A stretch of 64,000 nt of DNA from Collinsella sp. (GCA_019419545.1 DXZT01000030.1:69606-133605), one strand, 5' to 3'. Shown: positions 51,993 to 60,300, numbered from the stretch's first letter. Translations and numbers: made by a program. The notes: generated by a model from the sequence alone, not told the origin.

Positions 51993-52041
51993 AGTAAGTC
52001 GATGCTATGAAGGGACGCCTCCTTTGTCGCATCGACTTACT
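51993..52041 (+). other. Hairpin between elements B1 and B2
   Basis: AGTAAGTCGATGC (51993-52005) is the exact reverse complement of GCATCGACTTACT (52029-52041), with a 23-nt loop. GTATTTATATTTTTC follows, so it may be a terminator for dut transcripts that pass B1. No gene is seen in 51842-52231. Confidence 0.55.
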
Positions 52042-52117
52042 GTATTTATATTTTTCGGTTTCGCCTTTGCAGATTTTAATGGTGGGGATCCGGTATGGCT
52101 GCTAGTACGTAAACGTA

Positions 52118-52221
52118 GCTGCTCGGCGGGAGCCGCCCATATATCGTTCCACGCGCAGTTTCGCAGCGCAGCGAGAATGTTTGAGCATGGAATGATATAT
52201 GGGCGGCTCCCGCCGAGCAGC
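52118..52221 (-). repeat. Structured palindromic element B2 (after the glycosyltransferase gene, inverted relative to B1)
   Basis: Left arm 52118-52151 and right arm 52188-52221 are complementary over 34 bp with one G-T pair. The outer arm sequence differs from that of B1 except for the inner TATATCATTCCA. The centre is the reverse complement of B1 with a shorter inner hairpin. It begins 10 nt past the stop of the minus-strand gene, so relative to its own upstream gene it has the same orientation as B1 relative to dut. Confidence 0.82.
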
Positions 52222-52231
52222 GGACTATCGC

Positions 52232-53533
52232 CTAGCGGATATGCGCGGGTTTTCCGCCCCAGTAGAAGCGGCAGAAGGCTCTTTTGCGCTTTTGGGGTTT
52301 GCCTACGAGCTCCATGGTTGCGATGGCTATGTCTTCGGCTGCGTGGGGGCGGCGTAGAACTTCGCCGTTGATGAGTAGCGCTTTGAGTGATTCGGGATGG
52401 TCGTGCAAGTGACGTAGGGTAACGATGAGTTCTCGTGCCGTGGTGACGTGCATGCTGGCGCCCATGCCGGTGAGCATCGTGGTGTTGGCCTTTTCCTGAC
52501 CGTATGATTTGCCCAACAGGATCATCGGCAGATGCGCGCACAGGCACTCGGTGACGGTGAGTCCGCCCGATTTGAGGATTGCGAGGTCGCAGCCGTGCAT
52601 GAGGGCCGCCATGTCGTCCACGTAGTCCAGAACCGTGACGTTTTCGAGCTTCATGGCGTCGAAGAGCGTCTTGAGGCGGGTGGCGTATTCCTCATCCTTG
52701 CCCGGCAAAAAGACAAAGTGCATGTCCTCGAAGCTGCGCAGGAAGGGGAGTGTGCGGTCCATCTCCGCGCGAAAGCGAACGTACGGTTGAGGCAAACTGG
52801 CACCGGCCATCACCAACACAACGGTCTTGTCAGCGGGGAGATTGAACTTCTCGAGTTCTTCCTCGCGATTGTAGTCCGTATCAAACCCGGCGCGAATGGG
52901 GATGCCTGTAATGCGGATTTTGGTCTCGGGAACTTTACGGGGGCGAAGTGTCTCGGCCATAAATTCGTTGGCTACGCAGAACAGGTCGGTGTCCTTGTGG
53001 GGCCAAAAGCCTTCGACTTCATAGTCTGTTGGTACGCAGATGACCGGATAATCGATACCCGTGATGACGCGGGCACCCACAGCGACGTTGGCCGCCGTGA
53101 TGTGTGTCGCGACCACGGCTATGGGCCTGCGGGTGCGGACATATTCGTTGAAGGCAGGGAACATAATACGTGACCATGCCGTGCCTCCGCCCCAGAGCAG
53201 ATGTCCCGTAAACGTGTATCGCCAGGTTAGGTCATATATGGGACGCGTGGCGCCGGTAAACGAAGCTGCTGTTTTATTACCATCGAACCTAATGCGTCCA
53301 AAATCGAGGATATCCAGGACTTCGATCTCAACATCCTCAGGGATTCCCTTGGTGCCGCGGATAAGGTCCAATGCTTGTGCAATCGCGTTGGCGGCGGCTT
53401 TGTGGCCCGATCCAACCGATGCGTGCACAATGGTTACTAGGGGTTTTTGTGCAGGTGAAACGGTCATTTGCTCCGGTTGGGGAGTGGCTTGCATGGGCAG
53501 GGGAGCGCTATTGCTCGTCTGCGTTTGATCCAT
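52232..53533 (-). CDS. Glycolipid glycosyltransferase, MGDG synthase/UgtP family (GT28)
   Basis: 433 residues. GT-B glycosyltransferase with the family N-terminal HASVGSGHKAAANAIAQAL, a lipid-facing segment (YDLTWRYTFTGHLLWGGGTAWSRI), PTDYEVEGFWPHKDTD, and the sugar-nucleotide site ILKSGGLTVTECLCAHLPMILLGKSYGQEKAN. Likely transfers a hexose to diacylglycerol for membrane glycolipids or lipoteichoic-acid anchors; the sugar cannot be told. ATG 53533 follows GAAGGGGAG; the frame extends a further 139 codons upstream, but only antisense to trxB. Divergent from trxB. Confidence 0.85.
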   Translation of the reverse strand: MDQTQTSNSAPLPMQATPQPEQMTVSPAQKPLVTIVHASVGSGHKAAANAIAQALDLIRGTKGIPEDVEIEVLDILDFGRIRFDGNKTAASFTGATRPIYDLTWRYTFTGHLLWGGGTAWSRIMFPAFNEYVRTRRPIAVVATHITAANVAVGARVITGIDYPVICVPTDYEVEGFWPHKDTDLFCVANEFMAETLRPRKVPETKIRITGIPIRAGFDTDYNREEELEKFNLPADKTVVLVMAGASLPQPYVRFRAEMDRTLPFLRSFEDMHFVFLPGKDEEYATRLKTLFDAMKLENVTVLDYVDDMAALMHGCDLAILKSGGLTVTECLCAHLPMILLGKSYGQEKANTTMLTGMGASMHVTTARELIVTLRHLHDHPESLKALLINGEVLRRPHAAEDIAIATMELVGKPQKRKRAFCRFYWGGKPAHIR

Positions 53534-53650
53534 CGATAACTCCCCTTCAGATTTGTTACGCGTTTTATCATTGTAGTGCATGAGTGTCATGTTCACGTAA
53601 ATTTGGGTATGAGCGCAAAGAACGCCAATCTTTCGACAGGAGGTCTCTTC

Positions 53651-54589
53651 ATGACTACCGATAAGCCGATCGATGTTGCGATTATCGGTGGCGGCCCCGC
53701 GGGCTATGCTGCCGCCATTTATGCTGCGCGTGCTAACCTGACGACGACCGTGATTGAGCAGGGCATGTCGGGAGGGCAGATCGCCACAACCAATGAGGTC
53801 GAGAACTATCCGGGTATCTCGCTCCTGAGTGGCGCCGAACTCGGCGAGCGTTTTCAGCAGCATGCAGAGGGCCTGGGAGCACAGGTTGCATGGAGCATGG
53901 TTACGGGTGTCGATTACGATGCCGATGCAGCGTTGTTTACGGTGCATCACGATATGGGCGATACGCTGGCCCCGAGCGTTATCGCTTGCATGGGTGCCAC
54001 GCCGCGTCCGGCAGGTTTCGCAGGCGAGGATACGTATCGCGGTCGTGGCGTTTCATATTGCGCAACATGTGACGGCATGTTTTTCCGCGGCAAGCAGGTT
54101 TTTGTAATCGGTGGTGGCAATTCGGCATGCGAAGAGGCTCTGTTCCTGTCCGACATTGCCAACAGTGTGACCATCGTGCTGCGCCGCGACCAGTTCCGTG
54201 CGCCCGATGGTGTTGTTCAGAAAGTACTCGCAAAGGACAATATTACAGTTAGGTACCAAACTAGTATTGTGGAGCTATCGGGCGAAGCCATGCCAACGAC
54301 GATTACCTTTAAGGACAATGCATCCGGCGAGACTCATACCGAGTCATTTGAGCCCGGCTCGTTTGGCATCTTTGTTTTTACCGGAACGCAGCCCCATACC
54401 GAGCTTGTTGAGCATCTAGTCGATCTGGCGCCTGATGGCGGCATTCTGACTGATGAATCCATGGCGACCCGCACGCCAGGTCTATTTGCCGCTGGCGATA
54501 TCCGTTCCAAACGTTTACGCCAGGTTGTGACCGCTGTTTCGGACGGAGCCATAGCGGCAACGAGCGCATACGCGTTTCTCCGTGGATAA
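53651..54589 (+). CDS. trxB: Thioredoxin reductase
   Basis: 312 residues. FAD site IIGGGPAGYAAAIYAARA, redox-active CATC (Cys137, Cys140) in VSYCATCDGMFF, NADP(H) motif VIGGGNSACEEA and C-terminal FAD site TPGLFAAGDIR. Reduces thioredoxin. ATG 53651 follows GACAGGAGGTCTCTTC, so the frame starting at 53576 is not used. No thioredoxin gene is adjacent. Terminator at 54630. Confidence 0.95.
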   Translation: MTTDKPIDVAIIGGGPAGYAAAIYAARANLTTTVIEQGMSGGQIATTNEVENYPGISLLSGAELGERFQQHAEGLGAQVAWSMVTGVDYDADAALFTVHHDMGDTLAPSVIACMGATPRPAGFAGEDTYRGRGVSYCATCDGMFFRGKQVFVIGGGNSACEEALFLSDIANSVTIVLRRDQFRAPDGVVQKVLAKDNITVRYQTSIVELSGEAMPTTITFKDNASGETHTESFEPGSFGIFVFTGTQPHTELVEHLVDLAPDGGILTDESMATRTPGLFAAGDIRSKRLRQVVTAVSDGAIAATSAYAFLRG

Positions 54590-54629
54590 GTACGATAATA
54601 TATCTTATGTAAGGTTGCTGTCTTTAAGC

Positions 54630-54673
54630 AAAGTGGTTGGACGGTGCATCAATGTGCCGCCCAACCACTTTTA
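54630..54673 (+). terminator. Terminator after trxB
   Basis: AAAGTGGTTGG (54630-54640) pairs with CCAACCACTTT (54661-54671), with an inner GGTGC/GTGCC stem, and ends TTTTACTTT. It lies 40 nt past the trxB stop. Confidence 0.85.
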
Positions 54674-54743
54674 CTTTGCGGCTATGTGGTATGTAAAACT
54701 AGATAACCTAGAATACAATATAGAAAACGAACGGAGGCCTCTT

Positions 54744-55355
54744 ATGAACCACGCTAAACATGTTATCCCGATGTCAGATACATCGGTCAGCATTAAGCCG
54801 GAGGATATTCAGCCGACGGTGCTGCCGGATGCATTTATTCAGTCCGATATGGTCGGTAAACTCAACGCGTTGAGCCTGCCGCGCTATGAACAGCTGCCCA
54901 ATGTAACGCTCTATCGCGATCAAGTTATTGAATATGTTGCGCTGTGGATGGAGCCGCTTTCGATTTGCGTAGAGCAGCCCGTTATCACGCCATCGATGAT
55001 CAATAACTACGTGAAGGTCGGCCTCGTTCCTGCTCCGGTTAAAAAGCAGTATGGCCGTGAGCAGATTGCGCGTCTCATCGCCATTTGTATTTTTAAGCAG
55101 GTGCTGCCCATCGCTGCGGTTCAGGCGCTCTTTAATATTCAACGCTTAAGTTACGACGCTCCGACGGCTTTCGATTATGTAGTCGATCAACTTGAGGCAT
55201 CGATTCGTGCAGCGTTTTCCGTCGAGCAGACTCCCGTGCCCGATACCGCACATCAGGTTACGCGCGAGTCGTTGCTCGTACGCAGTGCGGTATCGTCCTT
55301 CGTCTCGAAGGCATACCTGATGAGCTATCTAAAGTTCAATGGGTTTAATAGCTAA
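54744..55355 (+). CDS. DUF1836-family protein, putative DNA-binding regulator
   Basis: 203 residues. The core PVITPSMINNYVKVGLVPAPVKKQYGREQIARLIAICIFKQVLPIAAVQALF matches the DUF1836 family, which has a MerR-like winged-helix feel (N-terminal DNA-binding helices followed by a helical tail). No ligand domain is recognised. ATG 54744 follows ACGGAGGCCTCTT, and a -10-like TACAAT lies at 54714-54719; the open frame from 54582 overlaps the trxB end and its terminator and is not used. Single-gene unit closed by a strong terminator. Confidence 0.8.
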   Translation: MNHAKHVIPMSDTSVSIKPEDIQPTVLPDAFIQSDMVGKLNALSLPRYEQLPNVTLYRDQVIEYVALWMEPLSICVEQPVITPSMINNYVKVGLVPAPVKKQYGREQIARLIAICIFKQVLPIAAVQALFNIQRLSYDAPTAFDYVVDQLEASIRAAFSVEQTPVPDTAHQVTRESLLVRSAVSSFVSKAYLMSYLKFNGFNS

Positions 55356-55367
55356 CCGAGGTATAAG

Positions 55368-55408
55368 ACGGGCGGGATAAAGGGCCACTGGCCCTTTATC
55401 CCGCCCGT
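55368..55408. terminator. Bidirectional terminator between the DUF1836 gene and degV
   Basis: A perfect inverted repeat with 20-bp arms and a single central C (arms 55368-55387 and 55389-55408). GTTCGTTTGTTG follows on the plus strand and GTCTTATACC on the minus strand. It sits between two convergent genes. Confidence 0.8.
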
Positions 55409-55438
55409 TCGTTTGTTGTTCTAGCGTCTAGTTGGGCA

Positions 55439-56305
55439 TTATCGGCCCGAAGCCACGCCCATGCCGTAGCCGATAATGAGCCCGTGCATCTCGGCATAAT
55501 ATGAATCTAGCCCGTTGCAGGGCATGACAATCGTCTTGGAGCCGGGCCAGTGCTCGACAATGCGGTCGGCAAGCGCCTGGGCTCCAGCTTCGTTCTCAAC
55601 GTGATCGATGATGACCTCGCCGCCCGTGAAACCTTCGGCCTCCATGGTGTCGACAATCTTGGTGAGCATCTTCTTTTCGCCACGCGTGTGCCCGACGAGT
55701 TCAATTTTGCCCGCTTCGCTCGCCGTGCCCAAAATGCGGATATTGAGCTTGTTGGCAATAACGCCGGCCGCCTTAGGAATACGTCCGGCCTTCGCAAGGT
55801 TTTCGTAATTGCACAAACTAAAGAGGATCTTGCTCTGCTGCTCCAAGCTATCGAAGTAGGCGCAGGCATTCTCAAAGGAGGTATCCGGGTTGCTTGCAAG
55901 ATAGCGGTCGAACAGCAGGAAGATTAGGTCCATTTTGCCACCTGCGGCTCGCGAGTTAACCAAATGAATCTGACGATTGGGCTCCTCGGCAAGCACCATG
56001 TCACGTGCGGTGGCCGCGGCATTGTAGCTTCCCGATACGCCCTCCGAGATGGGCATGCAAATCGTCTTGTCGGCAAGCCTAAAGAGTTCGGCCCACTCCC
56101 CTACGCTTGGACAGGCGCTTGAAGAAGCACTTGACTCCGCCTGCACGGCGCAATTGAGCTCGTGAACGTCGAGCGTGAGGTCATCGACAAACTCGCGCTC
56201 CCCCACTCGGATCTTAAGGGGTGCAAATGCAAAGGTGGTATGAGGTGCGGTTGGCTGCCAATCGCGAAGATTGCAGCTCGAATCGGAGATAAGCGCCCAG
56301 CTCAT
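55439..56305 (-). CDS. DegV-family fatty-acid-binding protein
   Basis: 288 residues with the DegV two-domain pattern: ISDSSCNLRD at the N terminus, PLKIRVGEREFVDD, CMPISEGVSGSYNAAATARDMV, and a C-terminal domain with NKLNIRI and GETR-like HTRGEKKMLTKIVDTM. DegV/FakB proteins bind a fatty acid and present it to the kinase FakA; no fakA is nearby, so the partner is elsewhere. ATG 56305 follows AGAAAGGACCCTCA. An operator-like palindrome overlaps its upstream region. Confidence 0.9.
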   Translation of the reverse strand: MSWALISDSSCNLRDWQPTAPHTTFAFAPLKIRVGEREFVDDLTLDVHELNCAVQAESSASSSACPSVGEWAELFRLADKTICMPISEGVSGSYNAAATARDMVLAEEPNRQIHLVNSRAAGGKMDLIFLLFDRYLASNPDTSFENACAYFDSLEQQSKILFSLCNYENLAKAGRIPKAAGVIANKLNIRILGTASEAGKIELVGHTRGEKKMLTKIVDTMEAEGFTGGEVIIDHVENEAGAQALADRIVEHWPGSKTIVMPCNGLDSYYAEMHGLIIGYGMGVASGR

Positions 56306-56334
56306 TGAGGGTCCTTTCTATTTGTTCCTCAACA

Positions 56335-56396
56335 ATTATAGCCGTCTTTCGGATTGATTGGACGGCTATCTAGTTTTGAATACTAGATAGCCGTCC
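56335..56396 (-). promoter_or_regulatory. degV promoter with operator-like triple repeat
   Basis: On the minus strand a perfect 15-bp inverted repeat GGACGGCTATCTAGT ... ACTAGATAGCCGTCC (56382-56396 and 56360-56374, 7-nt centre) is followed by a third copy of the half-site, GACGGCTAT (56338-56346), that merges into the -10 TATAAT (56335-56340). A regulator bound to the palindrome could also contact the promoter. There is no T-tract on the minus strand, which argues against a terminator. Confidence 0.55.
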
Positions 56397-56419
56397 TGAT
56401 CTTAAGGCAAACTGTTGGG

Positions 56420-56460
56420 GCAAAAAGAATGGGCCTCGTGACTCAAGATCGCGAGGCCCA
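56420..56460 (-). terminator. Terminator of the NlpC/P60 gene
   Basis: On the minus strand TGGGCCTCG pairs with CGAGGCCCA around a 13-nt loop, followed by TTCTTTTTG. It lies 24 nt past the stop codon. Confidence 0.88.
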
Positions 56461-56483
56461 CGTTCGTTCGCTGTAGAAATTAA

Positions 56484-57608
56484 TTAGTAGCGCACGAAGA
56501 TGTAATTGTTGTTCATGCCAGCGGCAACGGAGCTGATGATAACGCCCGTCTTGTAGTCGGAAGCATGGATCATCTGGCCGTTACCAATGTAGATGCCGGT
56601 GTGGTAAGAGTTAACCACGACGTCGCCAGGCTGGGGATCGGACACGCGGGTCCAGCCCATGAAGGTGCCCGTAGTGCCAAGGCGGCAATAACGGCCCGTG
56701 AGGCAGTAGCTTACAAAGCCGGAGCAGTCAAAGCTGTTCGGTCCAATACCGCCCCAAGAATAAGCATAGCCAAGCTTGCTGTAGGCGCGCGAAACAACGG
56801 AGCCACCATCAACAGATTGACTCGGTGCTGAGGGCGTGGGTGCCGGAGCGGGCGTGGGGGCAGGCTGCGGCGTGGGAGCAGGAGCGGGCGTGGGCGCAGG
56901 CGTGTTGCCACCGCCGTTGTTGGTCGTACCGCCACCATTGTTGGTGTTCTCGGTCGTACCGGCGGTGTCGTTGCTCACCGTGGCCTTTTCGGCGGTGCTG
57001 GCATTAATGCCAGCCTGCAGCGCAGCGTTGGCCTCGGCCTCGGCAGCGAGCTCGGCCTGCAGCTGCGAATCCAGGGAGTTCACGACACTCTGGGCCTCAG
57101 CCTGCTGAGCATTGAGCTCGTCGACCTTCTTCTGTGTCGCGGCGACGTTCTTCTCCTGCTCGGTCTGCTTATCGGTGAGCTGCTGCTTAAGGTCCTTGAC
57201 CTCCTGAATGGACTGGGCCTGCTTGTCGGACACCTTGCCGTAGTAGAAGAGACGGTTGAGCATGTCGCCCAGATCGTCGACGCCCGTCAGAACCTGAAGG
57301 AGACTCAGACCGCCGGTCTTGTACTCACCGGCAACGTAGTTAGAGAGCTTGGCCTGGCCTTCGGCAATCTCTTGCTGCTTTTGCGTGATTTCGCCTGCAG
57401 TCTGATCAAGCTCCTGCGTCTGTGCGGAGAGTTCTTCATGAATTTGCTGGGTTTGCGTGCCAATCTGCTCGAGCTTGGTACGGGCAGCGGCAAGGTCGGA
57501 TGCGGTATCGGCATAGGCAGGAGCCGAGAGGCCCAGGCCCAAAACACAAGCGAGGGTTGCCGTAGCAGCGCAGCGTGCCATGTTTCTGTGCGTGTTTGCT
57601 GTGCGCAT
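56484..57608 (-). CDS. Secreted NlpC/P60 peptidoglycan hydrolase with coiled coil
   Basis: 374 residues: signal peptide ending around APAYA, two long coiled-coil blocks (35-115 and 125-195) of the PcsB/RipA type, a Pro/Ala-rich linker of PAPTP repeats (about 230-260), and an NlpC/P60 domain with FDCSGFVSYC (catalytic Cys), HTGIYIG (His) and MIHAS. It cleaves peptide cross-bridges during growth or daughter-cell separation; the coiled coil may keep it inactive until recruited. ATG follows GGAAAGGAAGCTCC. Downstream of apt in the same direction. Confidence 0.92.
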   Translation of the reverse strand: MRTANTHRNMARCAATATLACVLGLGLSAPAYADTASDLAAARTKLEQIGTQTQQIHEELSAQTQELDQTAGEITQKQQEIAEGQAKLSNYVAGEYKTGGLSLLQVLTGVDDLGDMLNRLFYYGKVSDKQAQSIQEVKDLKQQLTDKQTEQEKNVAATQKKVDELNAQQAEAQSVVNSLDSQLQAELAAEAEANAALQAGINASTAEKATVSNDTAGTTENTNNGGGTTNNGGGNTPAPTPAPAPTPQPAPTPAPAPTPSAPSQSVDGGSVVSRAYSKLGYAYSWGGIGPNSFDCSGFVSYCLTGRYCRLGTTGTFMGWTRVSDPQPGDVVVNSYHTGIYIGNGQMIHASDYKTGVIISSVAAGMNNNYIFVRY

Positions 57609-57640
57609 GGAGCTTCCTTTCCGGTATCTAAGGGTAGCGG

Positions 57641-58171
57641 CTAGTCCACCGTTACCAGGCTAAAGAGCTCAACGTCGTCGTTAGAAGGCGTGAGCTTCTT
57701 GCGCGGGTTGAGAAACGCAAGCTCAAGGATACAACCGTAACCTACAAGCTTTGCGCCCATATCTCGCACCAGTTTACCTGTTGCCTCGACAGTTCCGCCC
57801 GTCGCGACCAAGTCGTCCAGAATCAACACGGTATCTTTAGAGCTGATGGCATCGGCGTGGATCTCGATAGAATCCGTTCCATACTCGAGCTCGTAGCTCT
57901 CGCTGACCGTCTTGCGCGGCAATTTGCCCGGCTTACGTGCGGGAATAAAGCCGGCACCCAGGGCGACGGCCACGGGCACACCGACCATAAAGCCACGGGC
58001 CTCGGGTCCTACGACCTTGGTAATGCCCATGTCGGCAAAATGCTCGGCCAGGGCATCCACCATGGCCTTCAGGGCCTCGGGATTTCCAAAGAGCGGCGTG
58101 ATGTCCTTAAAGACGACTCCGGGCTCGGGATAGTCGGGGATATCGACGATATGAGATTCGAAGTCGTACAT
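57641..58171 (-). CDS. apt: Adenine phosphoribosyltransferase
   Basis: 176 residues. Converts adenine and PRPP to AMP. Characteristic segments are IPDYPEPGVVFKDITPLFGNPEAL, GPEARGFMVGVPVAVALGAGFIPARKPGKLP and the PRPP motif VLILDDLVATGGTVEA. GAAAGGTCACCC lies before the ATG. 35 nt after the MerR gene, probably the same transcript. Confidence 0.95.
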   Translation of the reverse strand: MYDFESHIVDIPDYPEPGVVFKDITPLFGNPEALKAMVDALAEHFADMGITKVVGPEARGFMVGVPVAVALGAGFIPARKPGKLPRKTVSESYELEYGTDSIEIHADAISSKDTVLILDDLVATGGTVEATGKLVRDMGAKLVGYGCILELAFLNPRKKLTPSNDDVELFSLVTVD

Positions 58172-58206
58172 GGGTGACCTTTCATGGATTGCCGGGTGAA
58201 CGGCGG

Positions 58207-59091
58207 TTATTTGCCCGTGTTAGCAGACGAGCTCTGCGAGGGGACGACGACTTTGGACGGCTGCACGAGCGACTCGTCGTGCGCGGCAACCGCGGGGACG
58301 CTTGTCGCATCGCTTTTAGCCTTGGTCGATTCGGAACGCGCAATCTCTTCATCGAGGGCATCGATGTCAGCGTCCTCGACCACGGCGTTGAGCGACTCAA
58401 AGACACGGTTCTTAAGTAGCGCGGTATGCACACCCTCGGTGAGGTCGTGCAGTTTCTTAAAAGCGCGCTCGAGCTTGGCGTCGCGCTCGTCATCGGAGGT
58501 ATCCATGCCGAGCATGCTCACGAGAACCTGCTCAAACATCGAAGATTCGCGGTTTGCCGACGATACGTACTGACGCAGGTTGCGCGGCTCAATGTGGAAG
58601 CGCGACAGCTCCGAGCAGTAACGGATAATCGGGAAATCTCGGCCATCGACGAGCTCACGGTTCTGCGGGCTCTTGATGATGCGGATAAGATCGTTCTCGG
58701 CAAGGGAGCGGATAAACGAAATCTCAACACCGAGCATGTCGGGGATCGTCTCGATGGGATGCAGCTTTTGCTTGGTCTCCTTGGGCTCCGTCTTAAGCGG
58801 AACATCGGACAGAAGACCCACCTCGTAAGCCAAAGTGGACAGGTCCGTGGCGTTTTCCAAGCGCTGCTTAATCACGTTGAGCGGCATGTAGCGGGTCTTC
58901 TGCAAGTGCAGGATGACCTCCAGGCGATCAACGTCCTCCTTAGAGTACTGACGGTATCCCTTAGGCGTACGATGAGGGGTAATGAGCCCCTCATCTTCTA
59001 GAAATCTAATTTTTGAGTTCGAAAGATCGGGGTATGCGCCTCGAAGTAGGTTGACGACTTGGCCGATACTCAGATAGTTGCGTTCGGCCAT
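58207..59091 (-). CDS. MerR-family transcriptional regulator (FtsR-like)
   Basis: 294 residues. N-terminal MerR winged helix (YLSIGQVVNLLRGAYPDLSNSKIRFLEDEGLITPHRTPKGYRQYSKEDVDRLEVILHLQ) followed by a long helical and low-complexity region with no cysteine effector site. In Corynebacterium and Mycobacterium a MerR protein of this type (FtsR) is encoded directly after the FHA gene odhI/garA and controls ftsZ; the same order here supports the comparison. It starts 3 nt after the FHA stop. Targets here are unknown. Confidence 0.85.
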   Translation of the reverse strand: MAERNYLSIGQVVNLLRGAYPDLSNSKIRFLEDEGLITPHRTPKGYRQYSKEDVDRLEVILHLQKTRYMPLNVIKQRLENATDLSTLAYEVGLLSDVPLKTEPKETKQKLHPIETIPDMLGVEISFIRSLAENDLIRIIKSPQNRELVDGRDFPIIRYCSELSRFHIEPRNLRQYVSSANRESSMFEQVLVSMLGMDTSDDERDAKLERAFKKLHDLTEGVHTALLKNRVFESLNAVVEDADIDALDEEIARSESTKAKSDATSVPAVAAHDESLVQPSKVVVPSQSSSANTGK

Positions 59092-59094
59092 GCC

Positions 59095-59529
59095 CTACTC
59101 ACCGGTTTCGATGCGCTCCGGCGTGCTCTCGTGGTAGATGAGCGTAAACGTACCGATCTGGACGGAAGAACCGTCGTGCAGCGGGGCTGCATTGACGATG
59201 GCACCGTCGACCCAGGTGCCATTGAGCGAGCCCAAGTCCTCGATGCGAGCGCCGAGGCCCTCGCGGATAATGCGCGCGTGGCTGCGCGATACGGTCATGT
59301 CATTGAGGAAGATGCCGTTCGCAGGATCGCGGCCGATGGTGGTCACGTCGTCCTCGAGCTCAAAGGCGGCACCAGTCTGCGGACCCTTGACGATGGACAG
59401 AACGGGGGCGGTGATGCGCACGTTGGCCATGAGGTCGGGAACGGTGACGTCGCTTGAAGGCACGCGGAATACGCAGGTAGCGTCAGCAGTCTTATCATTC
59501 TGAGCCATATTGTTTACCATGTTGTCCAT
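59095..59529 (-). CDS. FHA-domain protein, GarA/OdhI-like
   Basis: 144 residues. FHA domain (about 42-135) with the phosphothreonine-binding residues Gly66-Arg67, Ser81, His84, Asn103-Gly104 (TTIGRDP, VSRSHARI, GSLNGTWV). The N-terminal tail has DATCVFR (Thr18), aligning with ETTSVFR of mycobacterial GarA, whose second threonine is phosphorylated by PknB and then bound by its own FHA domain. GarA/OdhI control 2-oxoglutarate metabolism. ATG 59529 is chosen over a TTG at 59562. The kinase is not in the window. Confidence 0.85.
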   Translation of the reverse strand: MDNMVNNMAQNDKTADATCVFRVPSSDVTVPDLMANVRITAPVLSIVKGPQTGAAFELEDDVTTIGRDPANGIFLNDMTVSRSHARIIREGLGARIEDLGSLNGTWVDGAIVNAAPLHDGSSVQIGTFTLIYHESTPERIETGE

Positions 59530-59595
59530 GACAACCCCTAACTTATCGCGGACGTGCCGCAAATAATGAACCGTACGTAATCATACCCCAACGAA

Positions 59596-60300
59596 TCAGT
59601 CTTCGATTTCAGGGTTCAGAAAGTCGATGTCCTCGTCCTCGGGATGCGCGAGAGCCTGTTTAATGGCCACTCCGCCCTTAATGGAATAGATGACAGCCGT
59701 GAGCATGGAGAAGATCACGCCGCCGTACACAAAGAAGATGCCGAGGGGCACCGAGCTTCCGTTGAGGCCCGGGAAGGCCGTAAGGGTTGAAGGTAAAAGA
59801 TGCAGGCCGTCAATAACGGGGAACCCGAGCAGCATGAGCGAGAAGCCGGTCATGAGCAGTGCAGTGGCAATCTTTCCGGGAAAGACGACATCGATGGGGC
59901 GACGGTGATAATGACGCACGATAAGCGTGCCGATGCCCAGATAGATGTCGCGGCCAATAATGAGCACGCAGACCCAGATTGGCAGCTCTCCGCGAACCAC
60001 CAGCCCAAGTACGCCGGTGAACAGCAGCGCACGGTCGCAGATGGGATCCATGACCTTGCCGAGCCACGAGACCGTCTTGGTCATGCGGGCGATCTGACCG
60101 TCCATCCAGTCGGTGGAGGCGGCAACGGCGTAGATAACGATGGCGATGACGCGGTTGTTATCCGTCACAAACAGGTACAGAAATACCAGGGTGAGGATCA
60201 GGCGCGTAAAGGTGATGAAATTGGAGATCGTAAAGATCTTATTCGACGGGTAATCGGAAGTGCCGATAAGCTCCTTTTTGATCTTCTTTTTGATGCCCAC
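59596..60300 (-). CDS. CDP-alcohol phosphatidyltransferase (PgsA/cardiolipin-synthase-like)
   Basis: 234 residues. Membrane enzyme with the CDP-alcohol signature DGQIARMTKTVSWLGKVMDP followed by ICDR, after KIFTISNFITFTRLILTLVFLYLF. Five or six membrane helices. Because a standard PgsA is present at 38731-39369, this one may make another lipid such as cardiolipin or an inositol/archaetidyl-type phospholipid. GTG 60300 follows GCGGGGGAGTCCT; the open frame up to 60450 has no ribosome-binding site. First gene of the minus-strand run ending at 56484. Confidence 0.82.
   Translation of the reverse strand: MGIKKKIKKELIGTSDYPSNKIFTISNFITFTRLILTLVFLYLFVTDNNRVIAIVIYAVAASTDWMDGQIARMTKTVSWLGKVMDPICDRALLFTGVLGLVVRGELPIWVCVLIIGRDIYLGIGTLIVRHYHRRPIDVVFPGKIATALLMTGFSLMLLGFPVIDGLHLLPSTLTAFPGLNGSSVPLGIFFVYGGVIFSMLTAVIYSIKGGVAIKQALAHPEDEDIDFLNPEIED

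Noticed and set aside
51857..52221. Elements B1/B2 as a CRISPR or integron attC array
   Set aside because: Only two copies in inverted orientation, no spacers, no GTTRRRY core sites and no cas or integrase gene.
53534..53950. 139-codon N-terminal extension of the glycosyltransferase
   Set aside because: It is antisense to trxB, and ATG 53533 has a good Shine-Dalgarno and the expected family start.
56335..56396. degV upstream palindrome as a terminator
   Set aside because: No T-tract on either strand and it overlaps a -10; the NlpC/P60 gene has its own terminator at 56420-56460.
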